From the NCBI RefSeq assembly GCF_900187025.1, contig NZ_LT906478.1, positions 790,001 through 854,000 of the forward strand: 64,000 nucleotides of DNA, written 5' to 3'. The position numbers and the translations under genes are program-made. Each line of letters starts with the position of its first letter. Within the stretch, counting starts at the first letter, position 1. Shown in pieces: positions 7,959 to 17,332 of the stretch. This DNA comes from Listeria ivanovii subsp. ivanovii. GTDB taxonomy: Bacteria > Bacillota > Bacilli > Lactobacillales > Listeriaceae. The notes beneath the pieces are model-generated. The model saw only the letters and a program-made list of their open reading frames with translations. It was not told the origin of the DNA and made no database searches.

Positions 7959-8324
7959 ATTTACTTCCTGCTCTAATTGTTGATAACAAGCAAGTTTTTT
8001 CTCGATTTTTTTAAAAGCTCGATCCAATTCTGCTTGACGACGATACATTTCCGCTTGATGTTCTTTTAAAACCTCGATGCGTTCAGACACAGTATTATTA
8101 CCGCATTTGGTCAGTTCAACAATTTCTTTTTGTTTGGAAAGTGGCATCCCAGTCACACGCAAACAAGTAAGTAATTCCAGCCAGTGTAAGGCATCATGGT
8201 CAAAAATCCGGTTATTATTTTTATCTCGTGCGAGGAAAGGAATTAATCCAACACGTTCGTAGTAGCGAATTGTATGCGCGCTTAAACCTGTGTGAGCAGA
8301 CGCCTCTTTAATAGTTTGTTGCAT
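7935..8324 (-). CDS. MerR-family transcriptional regulator
   Basis: This protein of 129 residues from the ATG at 8324 is preceded by AGAGGTG at 8 nt spacing; a TTG at 8333 is less well placed. The N-terminal winged helix is clear: TIKEASAHTGLSAHTIRYYERVGLIP, then NNRIFDHDALHWLELL. A long coiled-coil dimerisation helix follows at about residues 75-120 (IEVLKEHQAEMYRRQAELDRAFKKI). No C-terminal cysteine pattern for metal sensing is present apart from single cysteines, so it fits the AdhR/YhdM-like group that senses aldehydes or electrophiles. It is divergent from an aldo-keto reductase gene and a MerR-type promoter lies between them, so that reductase is the likely target. Confidence 0.9.
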   Translation of the reverse strand: MQQTIKEASAHTGLSAHTIRYYERVGLIPFLARDKNNNRIFDHDALHWLELLTCLRVTGMPLSKQKEIVELTKCGNNTVSERIEVLKEHQAEMYRRQAELDRAFKKIEKKLACYQQLEQEVNEKEGKLG

Positions 8325-8381
8325 CAAAAGCACCTCTTTTTTTATTAATCATAGCACCGCCTTATTCGAAAAGCTAAATGT

Positions 8382-8412
8382 TTGCCTTTGAGTATACTCT
8401 AAGGTGTATAGT
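8382..8412 (+). promoter_or_regulatory. MerR-type promoter with 19-bp spacer and operator, driving the aldo-keto reductase
   Basis: The -35 TTGCCT lies at 8382-8387 and the -10 TATAGT at 8407-8412, separated by 19 bp. This over-long spacer is the hallmark of MerR-activated promoters. The operator CCTTTGAGTATACTCTAAGG (8385-8404) has 10-bp arms with one mismatch and sits across the spacer. Confidence 0.88.
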
Positions 8413-8444
8413 GAACTTGTGATTATTTTTAGGAGGCGGATATT

Positions 8445-9269
8445 TTGAACTTAAAAGATACGGTAAAACTTTCAAATGGTATAGAAATGCCACGTTTAGG
8501 CTTTGGTGTTTGGAAAGTGAAAGACGGGGATGAAGCAGTGAATTCGGTAAAATGGGCCATTGAAGCTGGTTACGTAAGCATTGACACAGCTGCGGCCTAT
8601 AAAAATGAAGAAGGTGTTGGACAAGCAATCAAAGAATCAGGTATTAACAGAGAAGATTTGTTTGTGACAACGAAACTTTGGAACGCGGAGCAAGGTTACG
8701 AATCTACATTAGCAGCGTTTGATGAAAGTTTACGCAAACTGGAACTGGATTACGTGGATCTATATTTGATTCACTGGCCCGTTAAAGGGAAATTTAAAGA
8801 TACATGGCGTGCGTTTGAAAAACTTTATAATGATAAACGTGTACGTGCAATTGGCGTATGTAATTTCCACGAACATCATTTAAAAGAATTAATGGAAGAT
8901 GCGGAAATTGTTCCAATGGTCAACCAAATTGAATTACATCCTGAATTAACCCAGGAACCACTTCGTAACTACTGTGCGGAACATAATATTGTTGTAGAAG
9001 CATGGTCACCACTTGGTAACGGAAAATTACTGGATAATGCTGAAATTAAAGCAATTGCAGAAAAGCATGGCAAATCAGTAGCACAAGTTATTCTTCGTTG
9101 GGACTTACAAATTGGCGTAGTGACTATTCCAAAATCAGTTCACCAGGAACGTATTATCCAAAATGCAGATATTTTTGATTTTGAATTAACGGAAGCAGAA
9201 GTAGCGAAAATTAGCGCTTTAAACAAAGATAAAAGAACTGGTCCAGATCCAGATAATTTTAATTTTTAA
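8445..9269 (+). CDS. Aldo/keto reductase
   Basis: This 274-residue (alpha/beta)8 NADPH-dependent reductase starts at TTG 8445 after AGGAGGCGG. The catalytic tetrad is readable as Asp47 (SIDTA), Tyr52 (AAYKNE), Lys77 (TTKLWN) and His110 (LIHWP). The NADP-binding loop [13 protein letters not shown] lies near residue 225-240. The closest family is AKR5-like, the group that includes Bacillus YvgN and YtbE, which reduce methylglyoxal and other aldehydes. Control by the divergent MerR regulator fits a role in carbonyl detoxification. A strong terminator follows. Confidence 0.93.
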   Translation: MNLKDTVKLSNGIEMPRLGFGVWKVKDGDEAVNSVKWAIEAGYVSIDTAAAYKNEEGVGQAIKESGINREDLFVTTKLWNAEQGYESTLAAFDESLRKLELDYVDLYLIHWPVKGKFKDTWRAFEKLYNDKRVRAIGVCNFHEHHLKELMEDAEIVPMVNQIELHPELTQEPLRNYCAEHNIVVEAWSPLGNGKLLDNAEIKAIAEKHGKSVAQVILRWDLQIGVVTIPKSVHQERIIQNADIFDFELTEAEVAKISALNKDKRTGPDPDNFNF

Positions 9270-9287
9270 TTGCTAAAAACAAGATAC

Positions 9288-9328
9288 AAAAGGGCCACAA
9301 AATCGATAACTGATTTTGTGGCCCTTTT
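9288..9328. terminator. Bidirectional terminator
   Basis: A perfect 17-bp stem (9288-9304 with 9312-9328; core AAGGGCCACAAAATC) has a 7-nt loop. It lies between the convergent reductase and LRR surface-protein genes. Confidence 0.93.
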
Positions 9329-9332
9329 ATTA

Positions 9333-12300
9333 TTATTTTCTATTCACTTTTTTATTGTTACCTACTACATACAAAATACTAAAGGCGATAAAGAGGAAGA
9401 CAATCCCCATCAGGCTATTGTTTGTATCCCCAGTGTTAGGAAGCGAGATGTTTGGCTGGTCTTTTTCAGCAGGGTGGTTCGGTTGGTTATTGTTACTTTC
9501 ATCATTATCAGGAGGAGTAGGTTCATTTGCTGTAATATGGACAATGACTTGAACTGGACTAGCTGCCACACCATCGCTATTTATCGATTGCAATGTAACT
9601 GTGTAGTCTCCCGTTACAGTGAAGTTCACAACAGATTCAAAGTCGCTTGTAATTGGCGAACCATCACTTGTCGTTGCGTGAATGCTATCATAAAACTGTT
9701 GAATAGTTATCTTACTATTTTTTTTGTAAGAAATATCGCTATCTGCTGAAATAATTGGAGCAGATGCTTTTTCAATATGCACAGTAACGAAAACAGGATC
9801 AGCAGCAACACCATCTTCATTGACTGCGCGAAGTGTCACTTTGTAATCGCCGGCAACTTGGAAATTGACAACCGTATCAAAATTGCTTGTAATTACAGAA
9901 CCATCATTCGTTGTTGCATGGATGTCTTTGTAAAATTGTTGACTGCTCACTGTACTCTTTTCTGCATAGGAAACTTTGCTATCTGCTGAAATAACTGGAG
10001 CAGATGCTTTTTCAATATGCACGGTAACAAAAATTGGATCAGCAGCCACGCCATCTTCATTCACGGATTGAAGTGTCACTGTATAATTTCCTGGAGTGGT
10101 GAAGTCTACAACAGTTTTAAAATCACTGGTAATGGCTGACTTATCACTAGTAGATGCCTGGATATCGGTGTAAAATTGTTCGCTATTTACCGAACTGTTT
10201 TTTGTATAAAAAATGTCACTGTCAGCGGTAATAATTGGTGCAGGATCTTTTTCCACATGAATAGTTACGCTAATAGGATTCGCAGTAATCTCGTCTGAGT
10301 TTATCGATTGAAGCGTTACGATATAATCTCCAGCTGTTTCAAAATCAACAACTGTTGTAAAGTCGCTTATTATTGGAGAGCCATCATTCGTTGCTGCGTG
10401 AACATCGGTTAAAAACTCAGCGGGACTAATCATGCTATGTTTCATATAGGTAATTTCATTATCTGTTGTAATAATTGGGGCAGGTGCTTTTTCTATAGTA
10501 ACAGTGATAGTTATTGGATCAGCGGTCACTCCGTCTACATTCACTGCATTTAAAGTAACATTGTATTCTCCAGGTGTAGTAAAATTGACTACAGTTTCAA
10601 AATTGGATGTGATGGAAGAGCCGTCACTGGTCGTTGCCTGAATATCGGCTAGGAAATTTGCTTCTGTTACTTCCGAAAATTTTGGATAAGAAATGCTGTC
10701 ATCTGCAGTAACTATTGGTATTGATGAAACTGTAATTGGTTGAGTGACCGTTCCAGAAAATGTTCCTCTTGTAGAAGAATATTTAACAGGTTCATTAAAA
10801 TTATAAGACACACTGGATAAGCTTTGAATGTTCTCGTGTTCCCAAGTGACATTATCATTTTGATATACACCGCTATTTGAGATAGTGGTTGGGGTAGAAA
10901 TGACACCATTGTTACTAATTTCATTTGCAATGGATAAATTACTAGTTATAACTTTCTTTGGTAATGGTATCGTTTGATTGGTAGCATCTAAATTTGTAAG
11001 AGCCGGTGCTTCTGTTTCTAAACTAGTTGGTAAAATAGCCATATGATTATCATTAATATACATATTAACTAATAAAGGAAGATTTACCAATTTATTAATG
11101 TTTGCTAACTCATTGGATCGCAAAGATAACGAGGATAACAAAGTCATATCTTGCACATCTATATTTGAAATGTTATTGTTGTTAAAATCGGCATTTCGTA
11201 TGTTGGGAAGCATATTTAGTTTGACTGTACTTAGAGCATCAGAATATCCAGAAAAACTAACTGAATAAGAAGTGTACTTTCCTGCACTTGTTAATGCTGG
11301 GAGATTTGAAAGAGTGAGTTCTTCTAAAAGGGACTTTTGGTAGGCGACGATAGACGCATCAATCAAGGCTAATTTTGGCTGATTTTCAATACTTAATTTG
11401 GTTATAGAAGGGTTGCGTTTTAATAGTAAATGGGTTAAATTGGGTAAATCATTATCGGTATCCAACTCAAATCTGCTTAGTAAATTAGCCTCTAAATCGA
11501 GAATTATTAATGTGTCTAAATTTAATAATCCTGATATACCTGCTGTTGTTAATTGATTAAAACTTAAATGCAACCTAGTTAAGGCAGGGAGTGTTGTAAG
11601 TTTATTAGTATCCGTTAAATTATTACCATGTAAATTAATAAAATTTAATATACTCATATCTTGTATCTCAATCTCGGCAATAGCATTACGTTCTAAATCA
11701 ACCATTTTTATTTTTGGTAGCGATTTTAACTTGACAGTGTGAAGAACATCAGAATAGTTAGGGAAACGCATAGTGTAGTTGTCATTGTAGGTGTTAATAC
11801 CTACGCTAGTCAAGGCTGGAAGATTAGAAAGGGTTAATTCTTCTAAAAGAGAACTTTGTCCACTACTAATAATTGCTGAAACAATAGTTAGTTTAGATTG
11901 GTCCTGAATACTTATTTTGGTGATAGTGGGATTACTTGATAAATTAATTATAGTTAGGTTAGGTATGTTTTGTGTACTAGATATTTCTACGGTACTAAGC
12001 AAGTTGCTAGATACATTAAGTGATTTTAGGGAAGGAAGATTAGCAACTGGGACAATGCTCGTTAGTTGGTTTTGGCTTAAATCAGCAGTAATTAGATTCG
12101 TTAATTCATTAATACCAGTGATATCAGTAACATTTTTAGCAGAAGCATTTAAAGTTGTTACCGAATCAAGTTGTTCTCGTGTTACCACTTGAGATGTATT
12201 GTCGCTTCCAGTTATTTGTAATGCGATGATTTTCGCAAAAGTTTTATCTGGAAAAATATCTGAATACGTGTCACCTGCTGCGAGTGTTTGGGTTGTAAAA

Positions 12301-12509
12301 TTTGTTTCTTTTGAAGCAGTTGTACCGGTGGGGTCAGAATTAGTAAAATCATTTTTGAGAGTCACTGTTTTTGATGGTACTGTTGTATCATTACTGTCTG
12401 GCTTAGCTTCTACGGGAGTATTTGTCTCGGCATAAACAGTTGCAGCAAGAGGTATCATATCTCCGTAAAATAGGAATATTATTACGATAGACAGATAGAT
12501 TTTTTTCAT
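9333..12509 (-). CDS. Internalin-like LRR surface protein with Ig-like repeats and LPXTG anchor
   Basis: This 1058-residue precursor starts at ATG 12509 after AAGGAG. It has a signal peptide at residues 1-27. An N-terminal cap region leads into irregular leucine-rich repeats (about 100-540) such as LTNLITADLSQNQLTSI. Five Ig-like/LapB-type repeats of about 78 residues follow (about 590-1000; each with P.I.AD..ISY, TSDFETVVNFT..GDYTVTLQ and DGVAADP). The sortase signal is LPNTG near residue 1023, with a hydrophobic helix and basic tail. The LRR part looks internally duplicated (SLLEELTLSNLPALTS occurs twice). Listeria LRR-LPXTG proteins are cell-wall anchored by SrtA and may act in adhesion; the ligand here is unknown. 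No PrfA box is seen upstream. Confidence 0.92.
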   Translation of the reverse strand: MKKIYLSIVIIFLFYGDMIPLAATVYAETNTPVEAKPDSNDTTVPSKTVTLKNDFTNSDPTGTTASKETNFTTQTLAAGDTYSDIFPDKTFAKIIALQITGSDNTSQVVTREQLDSVTTLNASAKNVTDITGINELTNLITADLSQNQLTSIVPVANLPSLKSLNVSSNLLSTVEISSTQNIPNLTIINLSSNPTITKISIQDQSKLTIVSAIISSGQSSLLEELTLSNLPALTSVGINTYNDNYTMRFPNYSDVLHTVKLKSLPKIKMVDLERNAIAEIEIQDMSILNFINLHGNNLTDTNKLTTLPALTRLHLSFNQLTTAGISGLLNLDTLIILDLEANLLSRFELDTDNDLPNLTHLLLKRNPSITKLSIENQPKLALIDASIVAYQKSLLEELTLSNLPALTSAGKYTSYSVSFSGYSDALSTVKLNMLPNIRNADFNNNNISNIDVQDMTLLSSLSLRSNELANINKLVNLPLLVNMYINDNHMAILPTSLETEAPALTNLDATNQTIPLPKKVITSNLSIANEISNNGVISTPTTISNSGVYQNDNVTWEHENIQSLSSVSYNFNEPVKYSSTRGTFSGTVTQPITVSSIPIVTADDSISYPKFSEVTEANFLADIQATTSDGSSITSNFETVVNFTTPGEYNVTLNAVNVDGVTADPITITVTIEKAPAPIITTDNEITYMKHSMISPAEFLTDVHAATNDGSPIISDFTTVVDFETAGDYIVTLQSINSDEITANPISVTIHVEKDPAPIITADSDIFYTKNSSVNSEQFYTDIQASTSDKSAITSDFKTVVDFTTPGNYTVTLQSVNEDGVAADPIFVTVHIEKASAPVISADSKVSYAEKSTVSSQQFYKDIHATTNDGSVITSNFDTVVNFQVAGDYKVTLRAVNEDGVAADPVFVTVHIEKASAPIISADSDISYKKNSKITIQQFYDSIHATTSDGSPITSDFESVVNFTVTGDYTVTLQSINSDGVAASPVQVIVHITANEPTPPDNDESNNNQPNHPAEKDQPNISLPNTGDTNNSLMGIVFLFIAFSILYVVGNNKKVNRK

Positions 12510-13132
12510 TAATAGGCTCCTTACTTAGTAAATTTTTAATGATTCAACAAAAGTACTGTATATTTATTGGGAATAAGATATTCAGTAGTTAGATATTTCT
12601 TGAATAATTTTTATAATCAGAATAGTATTCATACAAAAATCATTTCAGGGTTATTGCTCAATCTGATAGCTTAACTTACTTACCTTTATTTAGCAGCATT
12701 TTTGCCTACCTTATTTTTTGAAATCATAATTATTATATGAATGGTGGCTGAGACTGAGGTAATGGTGTTAAAATCGAGGTGCAGTAACATTAAGCGATAA
12801 ATAGTTTTAGCATGAATGTCTTTTAATTGTTTCTAAGTATAACATTATAATACCATGCGACCAGTACATAAAAGTCCTTAAATAGTACTTAATGTACTTG
12901 AATTTGTGATAGAAAATAAACAATTTTTATTGGCAGAAATTTCTCTTGGTTTATCAAAATCAAACTAATTAGCTAATATGAATTGGAAAAAGTTTCGTTA
13001 AGCCAAATCTCCTTATTATTCAAGCGATTGTGACAATGTGTTGTAGTTTGTTGGAAAGCCATTCTCGTAGAAGCTTTTTTGGTGTATCCTAATGTAGAAC
13101 ATTATTCAAATATTCTCTGGGAGGCAAACAAC
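12510..13132. other. AT-rich divergent promoter region between two surface-protein genes
   Basis: There is no supported gene in this 620-bp stretch. On the plus strand TTGAAT at about 12599, 17 bp from TAGTAT, resembles a promoter, but it is 500 bp from the adhesin gene. A short repeat, AGTACTTAATGTACT near 12886, is palindromic. I see no PrfA box or clear sigma-B promoter. The transcription starts of both flanking genes remain unplaced. Confidence 0.5.
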
Positions 13133-14893
13133 ATGGGGCTGAAAAAAGGGTTAAAATTAATGACTATCTTTACGCTTATTTTTATATTAACTACTCCACT
13201 TTTTCATGGAGGGACAAAAGCAAAAGCTACCGAACTAATGAATGTGGTTGATTCAGTACAAGTAACACATACAGATGGTTCGAAAACAGGTAGTTATGAT
13301 TTTTATGAATCATTTACGACAAATTTTACTTGGTCAGCAAAATCGAATAATTTGAAAAGTGGAGATACATTTACGGTAGTATTTGGTAGTAATATCCACT
13401 TAGCGAATAACCTAACGTTTCCGTTGATGACGGAAGACAATCAAGTTGCAGGTGAAGCAGTTGTCGACGTAGCAATGCGAACAATGACAGTAACGTTCAA
13501 TAGTTACGTTGAAGGAAGAGCTAATGTGAGAGGCACCATCCAGCTACAGGATACTTTTGAAATTAACACTATCACAAGCGAAACAGTAGTTCCACTTGAA
13601 TATACCTTTAATGGATCTACGACAACAATGGATGTAGATGTCAATCCAACACCAGTAGTTAATCCCGATGAAATTTTAATTAAAGGTGGAGCAATTTCAA
13701 AAGACGATCCAAGTGTTATTAATTGGAACTCACGGATAAATTTTGCTAATGAGCCGATTAATAACGCAATGATAGTAGATTCCCTTGGACCAGGGCAAGA
13801 ATTCATCCAAGACAGTGTGGTACTTACTAAACAAGCTTTCGATGCTTACGGAGTAGATACTCCGTAAGCATCGATTGTGCCTATATCGGATTACACATTA
13901 ACATTTGATAGCCCAACGAAAATGACATTAGATTTGGGAAATATTACTCAAAGTTATCGATTAACTTATCAAACAAAAATTACAGATACTTCGCCGGATG
14001 TCTACACAAACAACATTATCATTTCAGGTGACAATATTCAGCCTTACTCCATAGATGTCGAAAGTGATACATCAAGCGGCAGTGGAACAGCGGGTGGAGA
14101 TTTTGGCTCGTTTGAATTAATAAAAGTGGATAAAAATGATCATACTGTTAATTTGGCGGATGCTGAATTTACTCTCAAGTCAGATGCTACAGGTACTATC
14201 TATAATTTGAAAACGGACACATCTGGTAAAGCATCATTAGATAACTTACCGCTGGGAGATTATACTTTAACAGAAACGAAAGCGCCAGCAGGTTACCAAC
14301 TTGATAGTAATCCAGTAAAAGTAGCAATCAACAGTACTAGTAAAGCGAGCTATACTTTTGAAAACGAACAACTGCCTCCTTCGAATGGAGCTGTTGAAGT
14401 TACAAAAGTAGATAGTGCAGATGCAACCATTTATTTAGCAGATGCTGAATTTAATTTAGTAGATGAGAATAATAATGTAGTGCAAACGGTCACAACCAAT
14501 GAAGCTGGAAAAGCGGATTTAAGTAATCTTGTACCAGGAGAATACCAACTAATAGAAACAAAAGCACCAGCAGGATACGAAATAGACTCAACACCGATTC
14601 CAGTAAGTGTGAATGCAGACCAAACAACCAACATCACAGTGGAAAATGTAAAAACACCACCGGCGCCAGTTCCTCCAGCGCCACAACCTCCAGTGACACC
14701 AACAGAACCTAGTAAACCAGTAACGCCAAAAAATTCAAATGAGAGCCAAATCTCTGTCAAAGAAGAAAACCAAAAATCATCCAAAAAACTACCAAAGACT
14801 GGTGACAATAATCAAACATTATTTTTGGTTCTTTTAGGAGTAGGATTGCTGTTTTCTGCTTATCGAATAAAGAAAACTACTAAAGCTAATTAA
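13133..14893 (+). pseudogene. MSCRAMM/collagen-adhesin-like LPXTG protein interrupted by an in-frame stop
   Basis: The reading frame from ATG 13133 (ribosome binding site GGGAGG, 8 nt) to TAA 14893 would encode 586 residues but contains TAA at 13865-13867 after codon 244. Before the stop come a signal peptide (about 1-34), an adhesin Ig-like domain and the first half of a collagen-binding-type domain. In the same frame after the stop come the rest of that domain (TNNIIISGD), two Cna-B/SpaA repeats (ELIKVDKNDH...TETKAPAGY; VTKVDSADA...ETKAPAGYE), a proline-rich linker and LPKTG near residue 553. The stop-bearing copy would secrete an unanchored fragment. A GTG at 13877 has no ribosome binding site. 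The stop lies in a perfect palindrome listed separately. Confidence 0.9.
13839..13874. repeat. Long perfect palindrome containing the premature stop codon
   Basis: The arm at 13839-13855 (core GATGCTTACGGAGT) is exactly complementary to 13858-13874 (core ACTCCGTAAGCATC), with two unpaired central bases. The right arm contains the TAA. No T-run follows, so it is not a normal terminator. Confidence 0.97.
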
Positions 14894-14898
14894 GCATT

Positions 14899-14934
14899 AT
14901 CCCCTTCAGTATTCCTAGCTGTAGGGGATTTTTC
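14899..14934 (+). terminator. Intrinsic terminator after the adhesin
   Basis: ATCCCCT (14899-14905) pairs with AGGGGAT (14923-14929) over a 17-nt loop and is followed by TTTTTC. Confidence 0.85.
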
Positions 14935-14977
14935 TTGCCAATTTATGCTACAATAAACTAAAAAAAAGAGGTTGTTA

Positions 14978-15946
14978 ATGGAACGAAGCACAATTATTCA
15001 AAATCGCTATATTAAACAAAAATTAGCTCCAACTGAATGGCTTCCATCCCCTGAAGAAGTAGTAGCTCATTTTGGTGCCATACAAGCTCAAAATTATGGA
15101 CAGTCTCTTTGGGCAGTTGGAAGTAGATTAATCTCACCAAGTGAATCTACTGTGAAAGCTGCTATCAATGAAGGGAAAGTTATCCGCACGTGGCTTCTAA
15201 GAGGTACCATTCACCTTTTTTCTGCAGACGATTATCACTGGCTGATTGATTTAACGGCGCCAATGATAGATAAAATTTGTCAGCCTTATCGAACTAAATT
15301 AGGGCTTTCCGATGAAGTTCTTCATAAAGCTAGCAAAGTAGTGGATGCCTTTGTTGCAGGTGGCCCTCGAACGCGAAAAGAATTAGCTGAACATTTAGCT
15401 GAAAACGAATTGCCAAGTGCAGGAATTACTTTTGCACAGCTACTTGTTTACTTAAGCTCGCGAAAAATTATTTGTTCTGGCCCAGATGAAACTTACCGTG
15501 ACACACAACATATCCCTGCAGCAACGAAAGTTTATACGCGCGAAGAAGCAATCAAAGAGTTAGCAAAGCGCTATTTCCAAAGTCATGCACCAGCAACTTT
15601 AAAAGATTTTTGCTTTTGGTCAGGATTCACTGTGACAGCTGCAAAAATTGCTTTGGCTGATTTCGTACAATTTGGAGATTATTTTATAAATGATTTAGTA
15701 GAAAATACAGTTTCGCTTGAAACGATACCTCTCGCTGGGTTTGATGAGTGGATTATTGGTTACAGAAATCGTTCCATTGTATTAGATGAAGACTGGCACG
15801 AGGAGGTTATCACGAAAAACGGTATTTTTAGGCCGGCTATCATTACGGCTGGAAAAGTGGTTGCTAAGTGGGAAAAACCGAAAAATCTTACTGGCATGAA
15901 AGAAGATTATTGGAGCCGTTACATCCAATTTCGTAATATGCTATAG
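14978..15946 (+). CDS. AlkZ/YcaQ-family winged-helix DNA glycosylase-like protein
   Basis: This 322-residue protein (HTH_42, formerly DUF1006) starts at ATG 14978 after AGAGG; a TTG 6 nt upstream is less likely. The N-terminal IQAQNYGQSLW carries Gln36-Ala-Gln38, the Q-x-Q catalytic motif of the AlkZ superfamily. LLRGTIHLFSADDYHWL and the GFDEWIIGYRNRS segment near residue 250 are also family signatures. AlkZ enzymes unhook DNA interstrand crosslinks or remove bulky alkyl adducts. The subgroup found widely in Firmicutes has not been tested in most cases, so the substrate is unassigned. The HMG-CoA reductase gene begins 39 nt downstream with no terminator between, so they may be co-transcribed without sharing a pathway. 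Confidence 0.8.
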   Translation: MERSTIIQNRYIKQKLAPTEWLPSPEEVVAHFGAIQAQNYGQSLWAVGSRLISPSESTVKAAINEGKVIRTWLLRGTIHLFSADDYHWLIDLTAPMIDKICQPYRTKLGLSDEVLHKASKVVDAFVAGGPRTRKELAEHLAENELPSAGITFAQLLVYLSSRKIICSGPDETYRDTQHIPAATKVYTREEAIKELAKRYFQSHAPATLKDFCFWSGFTVTAAKIALADFVQFGDYFINDLVENTVSLETIPLAGFDEWIIGYRNRSIVLDEDWHEEVITKNGIFRPAIITAGKVVAKWEKPKNLTGMKEDYWSRYIQFRNML

Positions 15947-15985
15947 TTGTTGAGAGGATAATATTTAATTTGAGGTGAGCAAGTA

Positions 15986-17263
15986 ATGAACGCTTTTGAT
16001 AAATTTTATAAAAAAACTTTAGAAGAACGTAGAACAATTTTGGCTGAGTATGCAGGTTTAACGGAAGAAGAGCAAGTGTTTTTGGAATCTACCGGAGCAC
16101 TTTCACTGGAAAAAGCGAACCATATGATTGAAAATACGATTGGAATTTATTCGCTACCACTAGGGCTTTCGATGAATATGCGATTAAATGATAAAAACTA
16201 TATTGTTCCAATGGCAATGGAAGAGCCGTCTGTTGTTGCTGCTCAAAGCTCAGGAGCGAAGTTGATTGCACAAAATGGTGGCGTGAAGGGAATAGCCACA
16301 GAACGAAAAATGATTGGTCAAGTAGAGTTGATTGATGTTCCAAACATAAGCCAGGCAACTGAAAAAATAATAAACAATAAAGCTAATTTACTTTCTATTG
16401 CTAATGAGGCTCATCCGTCTTTACAGAAACGTGGCGGGGGAGCGGTTGACTTAGTTGTTAGAACAGCAACAACAGAAGCGGGAAAAGTTTTGTTCATTGT
16501 ACATTTGCTAGTGGACACAAGAGAAGCAATGGGAGCTAATATGGTAAATACGATGGTGGAAACATTAGCACCTAAATTAGAAAAATTAACAAACGGAACT
16601 GCCAATATGCGAATTTTATCAAATTTAGTGGATGACGCTACAGCTACTGTAACATGCCGGATTGCAAAAGAAAGCTTAGCAACGAAAACACAGACAGGAG
16701 AGTGGGTTCGTGATCGGATTATCGCAGCTTATGAATTTGCAAATGCAGATATTTACCGAGCAGCAACCCATAATAAAGGTATTATGAACGGAATTGACGC
16801 TGTAGTAATGGCTTTTGGAAATGATTGGCGTGCAGTTGAAGCAGCCAGCCATGCTTATGCGGCGCGTTCTGGTAGATATAAACCGATGACAAAATGGACC
16901 AAAGATGCGGATGGCTTTTTAATTGGCGAATTGACGTTGCCGATGCCGGTTGCTTTTGTAGGAGGTTCGATTGGGGTACATCCAATTGCTACTCTCTCCA
17001 AAAAAATCGCGCGAGTGGAATCTGCAAAAGAGCTTGCGATGCTCGTTTGCGCAGTCGGCTTAACACAAAATTTAGCAGCTTTAAGAGCACTTGTCACAGA
17101 AGGGATTCAACGTGGTCATATGTCACTTCAAGCCAAATCACTTGCGATGACAGCGGGCGCAGAAGCAAATGAAATTGAAGCTGTAGCAAAATTTTTGCAA
17201 GAGAGTAAGCGAATGAATGTGATGGCAGCGAAGGAATACATTACGAAATTGCGCCAAAGTTAA
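15986..17263 (+). CDS. mvaA: Hydroxymethylglutaryl-CoA reductase, class II
   Basis: This 425-residue enzyme of the mevalonate pathway interconverts HMG-CoA and mevalonate with NAD(P)H in the cytoplasm. It makes the precursor for isopentenyl diphosphate. Family motifs are ENTIGIYSLPLGLSMNM (substrate site), PMAMEEPSVVAA (catalytic Glu), DTREAMGANMVNTMVE (cofactor and Asp-containing motif), NKGIMNGIDAVVMAFGNDW (Lys and Asp), and RGHMSL near the C-terminus (catalytic His). The length equals that of class II enzymes such as Pseudomonas mevalonii MvaA (428). It starts at ATG 15986 with GAGGTGA upstream. A terminator follows. Listeria has both mevalonate and MEP routes. Confidence 0.95.
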   Translation: MNAFDKFYKKTLEERRTILAEYAGLTEEEQVFLESTGALSLEKANHMIENTIGIYSLPLGLSMNMRLNDKNYIVPMAMEEPSVVAAQSSGAKLIAQNGGVKGIATERKMIGQVELIDVPNISQATEKIINNKANLLSIANEAHPSLQKRGGGAVDLVVRTATTEAGKVLFIVHLLVDTREAMGANMVNTMVETLAPKLEKLTNGTANMRILSNLVDDATATVTCRIAKESLATKTQTGEWVRDRIIAAYEFANADIYRAATHNKGIMNGIDAVVMAFGNDWRAVEAASHAYAARSGRYKPMTKWTKDADGFLIGELTLPMPVAFVGGSIGVHPIATLSKKIARVESAKELAMLVCAVGLTQNLAALRALVTEGIQRGHMSLQAKSLAMTAGAEANEIEAVAKFLQESKRMNVMAAKEYITKLRQS

Positions 17264-17279
17264 TGAATTATGAAAAAAT

Positions 17280-17325
17280 AAACCCCAGATAGATTCATTT
17301 TTCGTGAATTTATCTGGGGTTTTGT
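17280..17325. terminator. Bidirectional terminator
   Basis: AAACCCCAGATA (17280-17291) pairs with TATCTGGGGTTT (17311-17322). An inner GATTCA/TGAATT pairing extends the stem. It lies between convergent mvaA and the acetyltransferase. Confidence 0.92.
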
Positions 17326-17332
17326 ATGGCGA

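Noticed and set aside
9270..9989. Plus-strand ORFs opposite the Ig-repeat part of the LRR surface protein
   Set aside because: They are antisense shadows caused by the repeated codon pattern; they have no ribosome binding site and no recognisable protein features.
13877..14893. Second half of the broken adhesin as an independent gene
   Set aside because: It has no ribosome binding site at the GTG, no signal peptide, and is in the same frame as the first half.
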